A stretch of DNA of 64,000 nt, from assembly GCA_021323655.1 (NCBI GenBank), contig JAJPKO010000047.1:1-64000 (forward strand), in the 5' to 3' direction. The position numbers and the translations under genes are program-made. Shown here one piece after another: positions 1 through 7,857 of this stretch. Each line of letters begins with the position of its first letter. Position 1 is the stretch's first letter. The notes below the pieces were generated by a model, which did no database searches, was not told the DNA's origin, and saw only the letters and a program-made list of their open reading frames with translations. This DNA comes from Acidobacteriaceae bacterium (GTDB lineage Bacteria; Acidobacteriota; Terriglobia; Terriglobales; Acidobacteriaceae).

Positions 1-3
1 CGC

Positions 4-37
4 TTTGCCAGTGGTCCCCATGGCGACCACTGGCAAA
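4..37. repeat. 13-bp perfect inverted repeat at window edge
   Basis: Bases 4-16 are the exact reverse complement of 25-37, with an 8-base spacer, so the DNA or RNA could fold into a strong hairpin. No T-run follows on either strand, so a simple intrinsic terminator is not well supported. The element belongs to whatever lies left of the window. I see no convincing gene in the first 222 bases. Confidence 0.5.
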
Positions 38-95
38 ACAACGTCAACCAACAACCTTCCTAAGTTCCAAGGAAGATCGAAAGTGCGAAACTTAC

Positions 96-117
96 TGGAC
101 ACTACCTGGACACTACC
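96..117. repeat. Tandem 11-bp direct repeat, two copies
   Basis: The unit TGGACACTACC occurs at 96-106 and again immediately at 107-117. It lies in the non-coding stretch left of the tRNA-Ser gene. Two copies of a short unit can arise by slippage; no function is evident. Confidence 0.4.
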
Positions 118-222
118 GCCATCTCTGCGACAAGAAACCGGTAGGATTCGATTGCTCTTCAGCTCTGTTCCACGATTGCACACAGGAGGAATAGTTTTTT
201 CTGTAAATGATTGATTCTAAAG

Positions 223-314
223 TGGCGGAGAGGGAGGGATTCGAACCCCCGATACCCGTAAAGGTATGCCTGATTTCGAGTCAGGTGCATTCAACCGGGC
301 TCTGCCACCTCTCC
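223..314 (-). tRNA. tRNA-Ser (anticodon CGA)
   Basis: Read on the minus strand, the 5' end GGAGAGG (308-314) pairs with CCTCTCC near the 3' end, followed by discriminator G and an encoded CCA (223-225). The anticodon arm CCTGA-CTCGAAA-TCAGG presents CGA, which reads the serine codon UCG. The T-arm carries the canonical GGTTCGAATCC. A long variable arm, as expected for a class II serine tRNA, explains the 92-base length. The gene stands alone, upstream-facing relative to the exopolysaccharide operon that ends at 361. No intrinsic terminator is obvious on its 3' side. Confidence 0.95.
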
Positions 315-360
315 GTTTGGAAAGCAGATATTTTGATTGTAGCAAACAAGCCGAGTGAAC

Positions 361-1485
361 TCAGGAGCATGAAAGCAGCATATCTTTATACAGCTCAAGA
401 TAGCTGTCAATGGCACGGTCCAGGGAAAACCTGCTCAGGTTTTCCCGTCCTTTTTGCTGCAACTCCGGGAAGCGCGAAGCGTTTTCCAGGATAATTCTGG
501 CAGCTTCTTCAGGCTGGAGAGGATCAACATAAATGGCCGCCTCTCCCGCAATTTCCGGCATCGGCGGACGGTTGCTGGTAATTACAGGACAGCCACATGC
601 CTGCGCCTCCAGAAGTGGCCAGCCAAAACCTTCCTCAAGCGAGGGAAAGAGCAGCGCCAGCGCGCCGGAGTACAGGGCCTGCAACTCTTCATTGGAAACA
701 TCAACCCGTTCTACGATGGCGTGCTGAAGATTGTAATTCTGGCAAAAAGCACGCATCTCTGGCGTCCACGACTTGCCTGCCATGATGAGTCTGGTGTTCT
801 GGAATACAGCGGACTTCCTGAGTTCAGCAAAGATCTGCATGACACCAAGCCGGTTTTTGTACCAGAGATTACCCCCAACATGCAGCAGATATGTTTCTTC
901 GGCTGCGATTCCGCTCTTGGCCTTTTCAGCCGCTACCGCTTCCGCAGAGCACCGCGAGTAGTTCCAGTTAAGAGGATGATGAATCACCCGCGTTTCGGGC
1001 TTGGCGGTGGGGGCCAGGGACTGTACATCGTGAAGTGTTTTCTGAGAGACGCATACAATGTTTCTGGCTTTCACCAGATTCGCAGCAATCCAGCGTTGCA
1101 GGACGCGCCCTGTTTGCCCCACGTGAACACCAGCATACTTGCCCTGCGCGGAAAATATGGCGATAAGATCATGGCAGGTAATCAGTGCTGGCTTCTTCCC
1201 TGCACATTTCAGATACATCGAGTTGGAATGATCGCAGATATGCACGATGTCGGCGGACCTGGCTTTCCGGCGTAAAGAGAACGGAGCAAGTATGTATTTA
1301 TCGAAGTAGCCCGCCCACTTGTTTGCTGCGCCATGAAAAAAACGGAACCCGCCCAGGACAACAGGCGGGTGTTCTGTTTCTACTGAAATTCCGCGCGCAC
1401 GCAATGCTGTGGCCAACATTGCAGAATAGCGGAGCATGCTTTCCTGCTGATCAGGTAAATAATTTGCGATGAGCAAGACCTTCAT
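361..1485 (-). CDS. Glycosyltransferase family 4 (GT-B fold)
   Basis: A 374-residue GT-B glycosyltransferase predicted to transfer a sugar from a nucleotide donor onto a growing surface polysaccharide in the cytoplasm. The N-terminal acceptor domain begins MKVLLIANYLPD. The C-terminal donor-binding domain shows YLLHVGGNLWYKN and the signature stretch LFPSLEEGFGWPLLEAQACG followed by CPVITSNRPPMPE, with the paired acidic residues of the GT4 EX7E motif in the EEGFGWPLLE region. It is the last gene of the minus-strand exopolysaccharide operon, about 75 bases after the epimerase gene, with a hairpin in between. The donor and acceptor sugars cannot be read from sequence; the family call is secure. 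Confidence 0.88.
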   Translation of the reverse strand: MKVLLIANYLPDQQESMLRYSAMLATALRARGISVETEHPPVVLGGFRFFHGAANKWAGYFDKYILAPFSLRRKARSADIVHICDHSNSMYLKCAGKKPALITCHDLIAIFSAQGKYAGVHVGQTGRVLQRWIAANLVKARNIVCVSQKTLHDVQSLAPTAKPETRVIHHPLNWNYSRCSAEAVAAEKAKSGIAAEETYLLHVGGNLWYKNRLGVMQIFAELRKSAVFQNTRLIMAGKSWTPEMRAFCQNYNLQHAIVERVDVSNEELQALYSGALALLFPSLEEGFGWPLLEAQACGCPVITSNRPPMPEIAGEAAIYVDPLQPEEAARIILENASRFPELQQKGRENLSRFSLDRAIDSYLELYKDMLLSCS

Positions 1486-1525
1486 GGGCAGAGAATTGTG
1501 CGGCCATTCACCGGCTTACAGTGAA

Positions 1526-1550
1526 ATGGCCTGAGAAAATCTCAGGCCAT
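1526..1550 (-). terminator. Hairpin between epimerase and GT4 genes
   Basis: Ten bases ATGGCCTGAG pair perfectly with CTCAGGCCAT across a five-base loop, just 3' of the epimerase stop on the minus strand. The following bases are only mildly T-rich, so it may be a weak or partial terminator, or an mRNA-stabilising hairpin that separates the last gene of the operon from the rest. Confidence 0.45.
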
Positions 1551-1560
1551 GAATGAAGGT

Positions 1561-2550
1561 TTAGCGGGCCACAGTTGCCAGCATCTGGCTTTCAATCCAC
1601 TCGTATGTCTTGCGCATACCATCACGCAGACGGATAGAAGGCTCCCATCCGAGATACTTGAGGATTTTGGTGTTGTCACTGTTGCGTCCGTTTACTCCCT
1701 TCGGTGCATCGAGCTTGTAAGTCCTCTTCAGCTTGACGCCTGCGATCTCTTCCACGATGTCCACAAGCTGATTGATTGTGACCAGCTCATTGCTGCCCAG
1801 GTTAATCGGCTCGTGAATGTCGCTTTCCAGAATGGCCTGTGTGCCTTTGGTGCAGTCATCCACATACATAAAGCTGCGCGTCTGGTGACCATCGCCCCAG
1901 ATTTCAATCTCATGCTTTCCGGAGATCTTTGCCTGGATGACCTTGCGGCAAATGGCAGCCGGTGCCTTTTCACGTCCCCCATCGTATGTTCCGAAGGGAC
2001 CGTAGACATTGTGGTAACGGGCTACGCGGGTCTGCAGACCAAAATCTTCTTCAAAGTGGCGGCACATGCGCTCGCTGAACAGCTTTTCCCACCCATAACC
2101 ATCTTCAGGCAAAGCCGGATATGCATCCTCTTCCTTGAGTGGCACTACATCGGGCGTCTTCTGTTTGTCACCGTTGTAAACACAGGCCGAGGAAGAATAG
2201 AAGAAGCGTTCCACGCCGGAATCGCGCGCAGCCATCAACATGTGTGTATTGGTCAGCACGCTCAGCATGCAAAGGGCCTTGTTGTTTTCGATAAAGCCCA
2301 TGCCGCCCATGTCGGCAGCCAGTTGGAAAACCACCTGTGTTCCCTTAGCGGCCTTGTAGCAGTTTTCTTTGTCGCGGAGGTCAAGGACCAGATTCTCAAC
2401 GTCCTTCGATTTCTGGTACCACTCTTCCAGAGGCTTCACGTCAACGGCGCGCACAACATTCACGCCATTGTTCTGGAGAGCCTTCACCAAATGCCCCCCA
2501 ATAAATCCACCTGCCCCACAAACTACAACTTTTTCATTTGTCAGTTTCAT
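1561..2550 (-). CDS. GDP-mannose 3,5-epimerase-like SDR enzyme
   Basis: A 329-residue extended short-chain dehydrogenase acting on a nucleotide sugar in the cytoplasm. The NAD-binding GAGGFIGG sits at residues 12-19, and the catalytic tyrosine/lysine pair appears as YGWEK about residue 152. The stretches RYHNVYGPFGTYDGGREKAP and WGDGHQTRSF closely match the family signature of plant GDP-mannose 3',5'-epimerase, which makes GDP-L-galactose and GDP-L-gulose. SSSACVY precedes them as in that family. It lies directly downstream of UDP-glucose dehydrogenase, so both probably feed sugars to the exopolysaccharide. The plant-type substrate is inferred by resemblance; bacterial members may use other GDP- or UDP-sugars. 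Confidence 0.82.
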   Translation of the reverse strand: MKLTNEKVVVCGAGGFIGGHLVKALQNNGVNVVRAVDVKPLEEWYQKSKDVENLVLDLRDKENCYKAAKGTQVVFQLAADMGGMGFIENNKALCMLSVLTNTHMLMAARDSGVERFFYSSSACVYNGDKQKTPDVVPLKEEDAYPALPEDGYGWEKLFSERMCRHFEEDFGLQTRVARYHNVYGPFGTYDGGREKAPAAICRKVIQAKISGKHEIEIWGDGHQTRSFMYVDDCTKGTQAILESDIHEPINLGSNELVTINQLVDIVEEIAGVKLKRTYKLDAPKGVNGRNSDNTKILKYLGWEPSIRLRDGMRKTYEWIESQMLATVAR

Positions 2551-2624
2551 TGTCTTGGCTCCCTTGATTTGGCCATGTGCTCTGCTCGAGCCATGACACT
2601 GTTTTTCTATTTCCTGCCTAACCG

Positions 2625-4037
2625 TTATGGCAACTTGGCAAAAACTGGATCTTTTTCGTGCATCCCGGCTGCCCTGCCTACACCTAAATAGGTAAACCCA
2701 TACTTCCTCATGACTGCGGGATCAAACAGGTTCCGACCATCTATAACAACTGGATACCGCAATATGCGCGAAAGCCTGTCTAGGTCCAGTTCGGCAAACT
2801 CGGCCCAGTCTGTCAGTACCAACAGCGCGTCAGCATCCTGGGCTGCCTCATAAGAGTCCTTGGCATAGGAAAGTTCTTTTGAGGCCGGAAGCACCTGACG
2901 GGCCTTCTCTGCCGCAGCGGGATCATAGACCGAGACGACGCACCCCTCATGCAGAAACATTCTGATGAGATCAATGGCAGGAGATTCGCGGATGTCATCC
3001 GTGCCTCCCTTGAATGCCAAACCAAGGACACCTAGCTTCTTGCCGCGGAACGTCCAAAGTGCAGAGCGTACTTTCTGGAAAAAGCGCTTTTTCTGCTCGG
3101 CATTGACCTTTTCCACTTCGGAGAGGAGACCAAAATCAACGCCCAGATGTTCGGCAACATAGCGAAAAGCAGCCACATCCTTCGGAAAGCAGGAGCCACC
3201 GTAACCAATGCCAGCTTTCAGGAACTTGTGCCCGATACGGCCGTCAGAACCGATTCCTTTCGCCACCTGTTCAATGTCTGCTCCTACAGCTTCGCAGATA
3301 TTCGAAACAGTATTGATGAAGGAGATTTTCATGGCCAGAAATGCATTAGATGCATGCTTAATGATTTCCGCTGCCTTAGTGGAAGTTTCAAGCAAAGGAG
3401 CAGGCTCTGACGTCATCCGCGGACCTGGGACCGCATCCGCTTTCTTGTAGTAACTCCCTGAGATCAGCGGCTCATAAATGGCCTGAAGAATCTCAGCTGC
3501 GCGCCCGCTGTCCACTCCGATGACAATGCGGTCAGGATGGAGAAAGTCCATCACCGCTGTTCCTTCGCGCAGGAATTCAGGGTTGGAGGCCACATCAAAC
3601 AATTCGTGCGGAACGCCATTGCGCATCATGATCCGGCTGATCCACTCATTCGTGTAAACCGGGACCGTGCTCTTTTCCACGATCAGCTTGTAGTCAGTGA
3701 TTGCGCGAGCAACTTCGCTGGCAACCGCATCTACATAGGACATATCTGCGTGGCCGGTCTGGCTTTGCGGCGTGCCAACGGCGATGAAAAGTGCGTGCGC
3801 CTGCCGCGTTGCACCCTTCAGGTCGGTCGTAAATTCAACAGCGTGATTGGCGTGACGCTGAAGCAGCTGCGGAAGATATTCTTCGTGTATGGGTGGAATA
3901 CCCTGGCGAAGAAGAGCGATTTTGCTCTCGTCGCTGTCTACGCAGATGACGCGGTGCCCCAGCTCGGCAAAGCAGACTGCCGTTACCAACCCTACGTATC
4001 CCGAGCCTACAATGCCAATTGTCAATTGTTCTCTCAT
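2625..4037 (-). CDS. ugd: UDP-glucose 6-dehydrogenase
   Basis: A 470-residue NAD-dependent enzyme oxidising UDP-glucose twice to UDP-glucuronate, the acidic sugar precursor of many capsules. The N-terminal Rossmann motif GSGYVGLVTAVCFAELGH is at residues 11-28, and the catalytic cysteine lies in GYGGSCFPKD near residue 280. The C-terminal UDP-binding domain begins with LGVLGLAFKGGTDDIRESPA. The length is typical of the family. It sits between the epimerase and the secreted hypothetical protein in the minus-strand operon. The roughly 200-base gap upstream (4038-4236) is AT-rich around 4130-4200 and may hold an internal promoter. Confidence 0.95.
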   Translation of the reverse strand: MREQLTIGIVGSGYVGLVTAVCFAELGHRVICVDSDESKIALLRQGIPPIHEEYLPQLLQRHANHAVEFTTDLKGATRQAHALFIAVGTPQSQTGHADMSYVDAVASEVARAITDYKLIVEKSTVPVYTNEWISRIMMRNGVPHELFDVASNPEFLREGTAVMDFLHPDRIVIGVDSGRAAEILQAIYEPLISGSYYKKADAVPGPRMTSEPAPLLETSTKAAEIIKHASNAFLAMKISFINTVSNICEAVGADIEQVAKGIGSDGRIGHKFLKAGIGYGGSCFPKDVAAFRYVAEHLGVDFGLLSEVEKVNAEQKKRFFQKVRSALWTFRGKKLGVLGLAFKGGTDDIRESPAIDLIRMFLHEGCVVSVYDPAAAEKARQVLPASKELSYAKDSYEAAQDADALLVLTDWAEFAELDLDRLSRILRYPVVIDGRNLFDPAVMRKYGFTYLGVGRAAGMHEKDPVFAKLP

Positions 4038-4236
4038 ATGCTGAAACTCTCAGAAACCAGATACTGTTTTCGGACAGAACTTCGCTACCACAAATTTCGT
4101 GAAGCAGCTACGGAAGAGAATTCTTTATCAGATGACTTGATATATAGTTCGTGCAAACAAACAGGCAGGACTATATTGTAGCTGTTTTTGCTTGAAAAAC
4201 GAAGTTATTTTAAGGTGAATGGCGTTCGCCCTGCTA

Positions 4237-5391
4237 TTACGGCTCGGTTGCATTCTCCGTGCCGCCTTCTTGATCAAGTAAAGGATTGTGGTGGCGGGGA
4301 CGCCTACCATTGTATTCTTTCATTACTGTTTCACCCGTGGACAATCTGCCCCTGTTGCTTAGTTTGTATAACTTCCGCGCATCCAGATGATCCTCCAGAT
4401 CCAATCGCAACAAGCGGTCCTCTCGCTTCCTATCCATCGTACCTTTACCTCTGAAACTAGCTTTGTTCCGCCCAACTCCAGAATGCACTATGTCTGGAGA
4501 AAGTTTGGTCCCGGCCCCCAATGTTTTGATCTCAAACAGTGCTGCTCCGTCTGAAATTGAATAGTTTTTCGCCCAGATGTTCCAGTTTGTCCAGTTTTGG
4601 GTATCTTGGGCCTGGCTCATCGTCTCCGCTATCGGTAAAGAGAAACGATGTAGACTGCTTGTTTCTGAAGGAACATCCAATCGTGTATGCGTTCTTCTCT
4701 GCGTCGTATCCGAGGAAAAAAGATAAGGTGAGTTCAGAGTGTCTTTATTGCTGAAACCAGCTGGAATATTGGGGCTCTGGCCTGGAATGATTTGGGGCAG
4801 GCTTGGAGAAGATTGTTGCCTGAAAAATGGTACACCGGGCGACACCTGAGAAGATTGCAACGGGCTGATCTCGGGTTGGAACGAAACGCTCATGAGCCTT
4901 TCTGTGGAAACACTGAACCCGGAAAGCTGAAAATTGGTATTAGTAGAAGCTGGATGCGGAACGAGCAAGGATGCTGACCGCCTTGTTTCATGGGTGGGAG
5001 CACGCACGGCGAACATGTAAGGCGGATAGTAAGAACGCGCTCCAGTCATCTGCAGGACGTCTTTCGCTGCATCACTCTGGGAATTATCAAAAAGACCTGG
5101 TACGGTCACTGTCCGGTCCATGTTGGGACTCATTGTGGTCAACGTAATATCTGCGCCGATGGAATCTGTCCCCATCTCACGTGCATTCGGGTTTGTTAGA
5201 TCGCTGGCCCCGGCTTCCACCTCAGTGGAAGTAATTGGAGCAAACCCTGAGTTGCTTCCATTCGAATTAGTACCGAGCGACTGAGAAATAGGACCCGAAA
5301 CGGACGTCACATCAATCTGGGCAAGGCAAGGACTCGATAGCAGCACCAGAGCTGAAATGCTGAACGCAATGTTCCGAACGATAGGATTCAC
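4237..5391 (-). CDS. Secreted protein of unknown function in the EPS operon
   Basis: I do not recognise a family. The 384-residue product starts with a clear Sec signal peptide (MNPIVRNIAFSISALVLLSS, predicted cleavage after PCLAQ), so it should be exported to the periplasm or beyond. The mature part is rich in Ser, Thr, Asn, Pro and Gln with no membrane segments, repeats or catalytic motifs that I can see. The last third becomes strongly basic (KASFRGKGTMDRKREDRLLR) and ends in a charged Arg/His-rich tail. It lies between the polymerase-like and UDP-glucose dehydrogenase genes, with 35 bases to the former, suggesting a part in export, modification or anchoring of the polysaccharide. That role is inference from position only. 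Confidence 0.7.
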   Translation of the reverse strand: MNPIVRNIAFSISALVLLSSPCLAQIDVTSVSGPISQSLGTNSNGSNSGFAPITSTEVEAGASDLTNPNAREMGTDSIGADITLTTMSPNMDRTVTVPGLFDNSQSDAAKDVLQMTGARSYYPPYMFAVRAPTHETRRSASLLVPHPASTNTNFQLSGFSVSTERLMSVSFQPEISPLQSSQVSPGVPFFRQQSSPSLPQIIPGQSPNIPAGFSNKDTLNSPYLFSSDTTQRRTHTRLDVPSETSSLHRFSLPIAETMSQAQDTQNWTNWNIWAKNYSISDGAALFEIKTLGAGTKLSPDIVHSGVGRNKASFRGKGTMDRKREDRLLRLDLEDHLDARKLYKLSNRGRLSTGETVMKEYNGRRPRHHNPLLDQEGGTENATEP

Positions 5392-5426
5392 GTACGACCC
5401 TCCCTCCTGTTACATCACCGAAGGTG

Positions 5427-6914
5427 TCAGATTCTCGCGTAGCTTTCCTGCGCCCTTAACGCCCTTCTTACGAATACATGATATACATGCATCAGACCGA
5501 TAATAATCAGAACATAGGCAGGGAAAACCCTGATGATATGACCGACAAAGTCTTCCATAGACTGTTCGTTGCTGTGATACAAACTTGAGCCAAACAGAAA
5601 TATAGAAAAGATATTGCAATACAAATTCCAGCCCACCTTCTTCAATACCAGAAGATATATGAAGAACACTCCGAAGACACCAGCGGTGATGCCGCCCCAT
5701 CCAAATATAGCGTACATTTCGCCGCTAAAAGGCAGAGTAGGATAGTTCCCCTTTGAGTAAATGGGAACATATCCTTCTCGGACCAGAATCGTGTCAGCAA
5801 TTGTGTCCGTGGGTTTGTTGGGGGCCAAGAATTTTGGCAGGTTGGCCTCAACCGCAGCTAATGCCAAATTCTTGTCTATTTTGTCGCCAGCATCAGCGGC
5901 GGCAATTACAGGATCAATTTGCTGTACTGAAGTGAAACGTGGTAGTAAGACATTCGCCTTAGGGCTGCCAAAATAGTGGTAATAGTTATTGGAACTCTCT
6001 GCTCTCGCGGCGAAGAAGGAAAACCTGTCTGGCTGGAGCAGAAGTGGAAGATAGTATTCCATCAGATCCACTTCCTTGGTCAAGCTCGCCTCTCGTAATT
6101 GTAGTCCACGTAATATGTGAATCAAAGGCGCTACCAACAGAGTGAAAAAGATTCCGCTAACAATTAGAAAAGTAGCATAGCGTCTCGGAAGCTTACGCGT
6201 GAAAAAAATAATAGTCGAAAAAAAACACAGCCAGGGAACAGCGGTCGCTTCTTTTCCATCAGCTAGAATCCCCAGAATTGTTGTAAATACCAGCATGAAA
6301 AATAGCGTCAGGTCTAAAAATTTTCTGCCGTGACTCGTGATTGCCAGATAGGCTGTTCTGGCAATAATTCCCATATAGGCCAGAGATCCGAGAAAGGCAA
6401 TCGCTCCATAACTGCCCCGAGATGTTAATCCTTTACCTGCGACAATACGGAGCAGCAGTAAAACGGAAGCGCCAACAAGAAAACAACTCCAGGACAAGAA
6501 CATCAGCGCTCCTGTGTCCTCTGTTCGACTGAAGATAGGCTTCCCTACATTCGTCCATAGCGAGAAAATGATCGCAAGCAGCATCATAAAGGAGCTGATT
6601 GCTTCTATCAGATAAGAATCCAATGGAGCATACAAGTAGGAATCCACCGGTTGTCCATAAAGGGTCTTGACGACGAGAGCTATGCCAACATGCCCTAGAA
6701 CATATAGGAGACACCACAAACCCGCTAGATTGTACGCACCAAGCAGATAAAACCCCGCGAGGCCGGTTGCCATCGCGAAGAGCGCTAAGAAAAGAACGGA
6801 AAAGTTCGCACCGATCCCTATTTGCGCGATTGCAGTGCCAGCCATGATCACCGACAATACCATCGCTATTACCTTGGTGGATTTAGCAGCACTCTGCTGG
6901 GACGCGGTTATCAT
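5427..6914 (-). CDS. Polytopic membrane protein, Wzy-like polysaccharide polymerase
   Basis: About 495 residues with ten or more hydrophobic segments and one large soluble loop roughly in the last third (around QPDRFSFFAARAESSNNYYH to SKGNYPTLPFSG). This is the topology of Wzy/O-antigen polymerases and ligases, which join repeat units on the periplasmic face. No family signature is strong enough to name the linkage. I chose the ATG at 6914 because AAGGTGGAG lies just upstream and it follows the stop of the export gene by 13 bases; a longer reading to 6989 would overlap that gene by about 60 bases. It is the third gene of the EPS operon, as expected for a Wzx/Wzy-type system. Confidence 0.72.
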   Translation of the reverse strand: MITASQQSAAKSTKVIAMVLSVIMAGTAIAQIGIGANFSVLFLALFAMATGLAGFYLLGAYNLAGLWCLLYVLGHVGIALVVKTLYGQPVDSYLYAPLDSYLIEAISSFMMLLAIIFSLWTNVGKPIFSRTEDTGALMFLSWSCFLVGASVLLLLRIVAGKGLTSRGSYGAIAFLGSLAYMGIIARTAYLAITSHGRKFLDLTLFFMLVFTTILGILADGKEATAVPWLCFFSTIIFFTRKLPRRYATFLIVSGIFFTLLVAPLIHILRGLQLREASLTKEVDLMEYYLPLLLQPDRFSFFAARAESSNNYYHYFGSPKANVLLPRFTSVQQIDPVIAAADAGDKIDKNLALAAVEANLPKFLAPNKPTDTIADTILVREGYVPIYSKGNYPTLPFSGEMYAIFGWGGITAGVFGVFFIYLLVLKKVGWNLYCNIFSIFLFGSSLYHSNEQSMEDFVGHIIRVFPAYVLIIIGLMHVYHVFVRRALRAQESYARI

Positions 6915-6927
6915 CACTCCACCTTCA

Positions 6928-7857
6928 TCAAAAGCTATGGCCATAGATGGCCAGCCCGCTGGCTGTTGAGATAGCAGCCTCAATTCCACGATACGTCAAG
7001 GTTTTACTTACACTCGAAGGAACAAAAATTATGTCTCCATCTGTGACTCTCAGATCAGCCTGTGATCCGTTCGTTACATGCTTCAAATCCAGGTCAATCT
7101 CTTCACGGCCATCCTGCGTTTTGCGAATTAATTTGACCTTGCTCATCGCAGCTGTCTTGTCCCATCCGCCAGCCAGTGAGAGAGACTGCATCACAGAAAT
7201 AGGCGTATTGTTGTCAATCAGAAAACCACCAGGTTTAAGAACATCGCCAATTACATAGACAATGCCGGCCTTGGCCACCACGATTGTATCGCCCGGGAGA
7301 ATGACCGGGTTCTCCTGTGCCGAGATCTTCCCTGGCCCTAGTGTCAGGACGATATTTTCTGGATGGTCCGGATCATTCCTGTGAATGATGGACACTGCTT
7401 TTCCTGCTGTGGGCTGCAATCCTCCAGCAACGGAGATCATATCCAGCAGCCTGCGCGTCCCAAGCGTGGGATACACACCAGGGGTGCGTACCTCGCCCGT
7501 GACCGTCGCTCCCTGTGAAGCATACTCGGCAATAAATACTGTCACATGCGGATCAAGCATCAGGTGGCGCGTGCGCAACTGCTGCTCAATGGTTCTGGCC
7601 GCATCAATTGTGTTCAACCCGGCAATATGAATACGGCCCAGGACCGGCAGGTTTACATCTCCGTCCTGGCTGACACGCACTGAGGAACTTAGTTCCGGGG
7701 TGTCAAACACTACGATACTTAAAAGATCGCCCGGGCCGATGGCGATGCTCGGGACTTGAGCGTTCTGCCCCTCCGCGGCCGTTTGACCGGAAAAGGCCTG
7801 GTGCTGTAAAGCAAGTGCAATCACAATAAGAAACAGGACTACTGGTTTATTTTTCAC
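6928..7857 (-). CDS. Polysaccharide export protein (Wza-like, SLBB)
   Basis: An outer-membrane-associated export protein forming, in homologues, the channel for capsule or EPS. After a hydrophobic signal segment (PVVLFLIVIALALQHQAFSG) comes the Poly_export domain (IGPGDLLSIVVFDTPELS, VSQDGDVNLPVLGRIHIAGL) and then SLBB-type repeats (GATVTGEVRTPGVYPT and VYVIGDVLKPGGFLIDN). I favour the GTG start at 7857. It overlaps the kinase gene's end by 11 bases, has GGAG just upstream, and gives a compact signal peptide; ATGs farther upstream (to 7944) would run deeper into the kinase gene. No lipobox cysteine is evident at the signal cleavage site, unlike classical Wza lipoproteins. Confidence 0.88.
   Translation of the reverse strand: MKNKPVVLFLIVIALALQHQAFSGQTAAEGQNAQVPSIAIGPGDLLSIVVFDTPELSSSVRVSQDGDVNLPVLGRIHIAGLNTIDAARTIEQQLRTRHLMLDPHVTVFIAEYASQGATVTGEVRTPGVYPTLGTRRLLDMISVAGGLQPTAGKAVSIIHRNDPDHPENIVLTLGPGKISAQENPVILPGDTIVVAKAGIVYVIGDVLKPGGFLIDNNTPISVMQSLSLAGGWDKTAAMSKVKLIRKTQDGREEIDLDLKHVTNGSQADLRVTDGDIIFVPSSVSKTLTYRGIEAAISTASGLAIYGHSF

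Noticed and set aside
5-214. 69-codon frame at the left edge
   Set aside because: It crosses an inverted repeat and a tandem repeat, has no Shine-Dalgarno and no recognisable composition.
1549-2691. Long plus-strand frame (380 codons) opposite the epimerase and ugd genes
   Set aside because: It is antisense to two well-conserved enzymes, lacks family similarity and a ribosome site, and arises from their codon bias.
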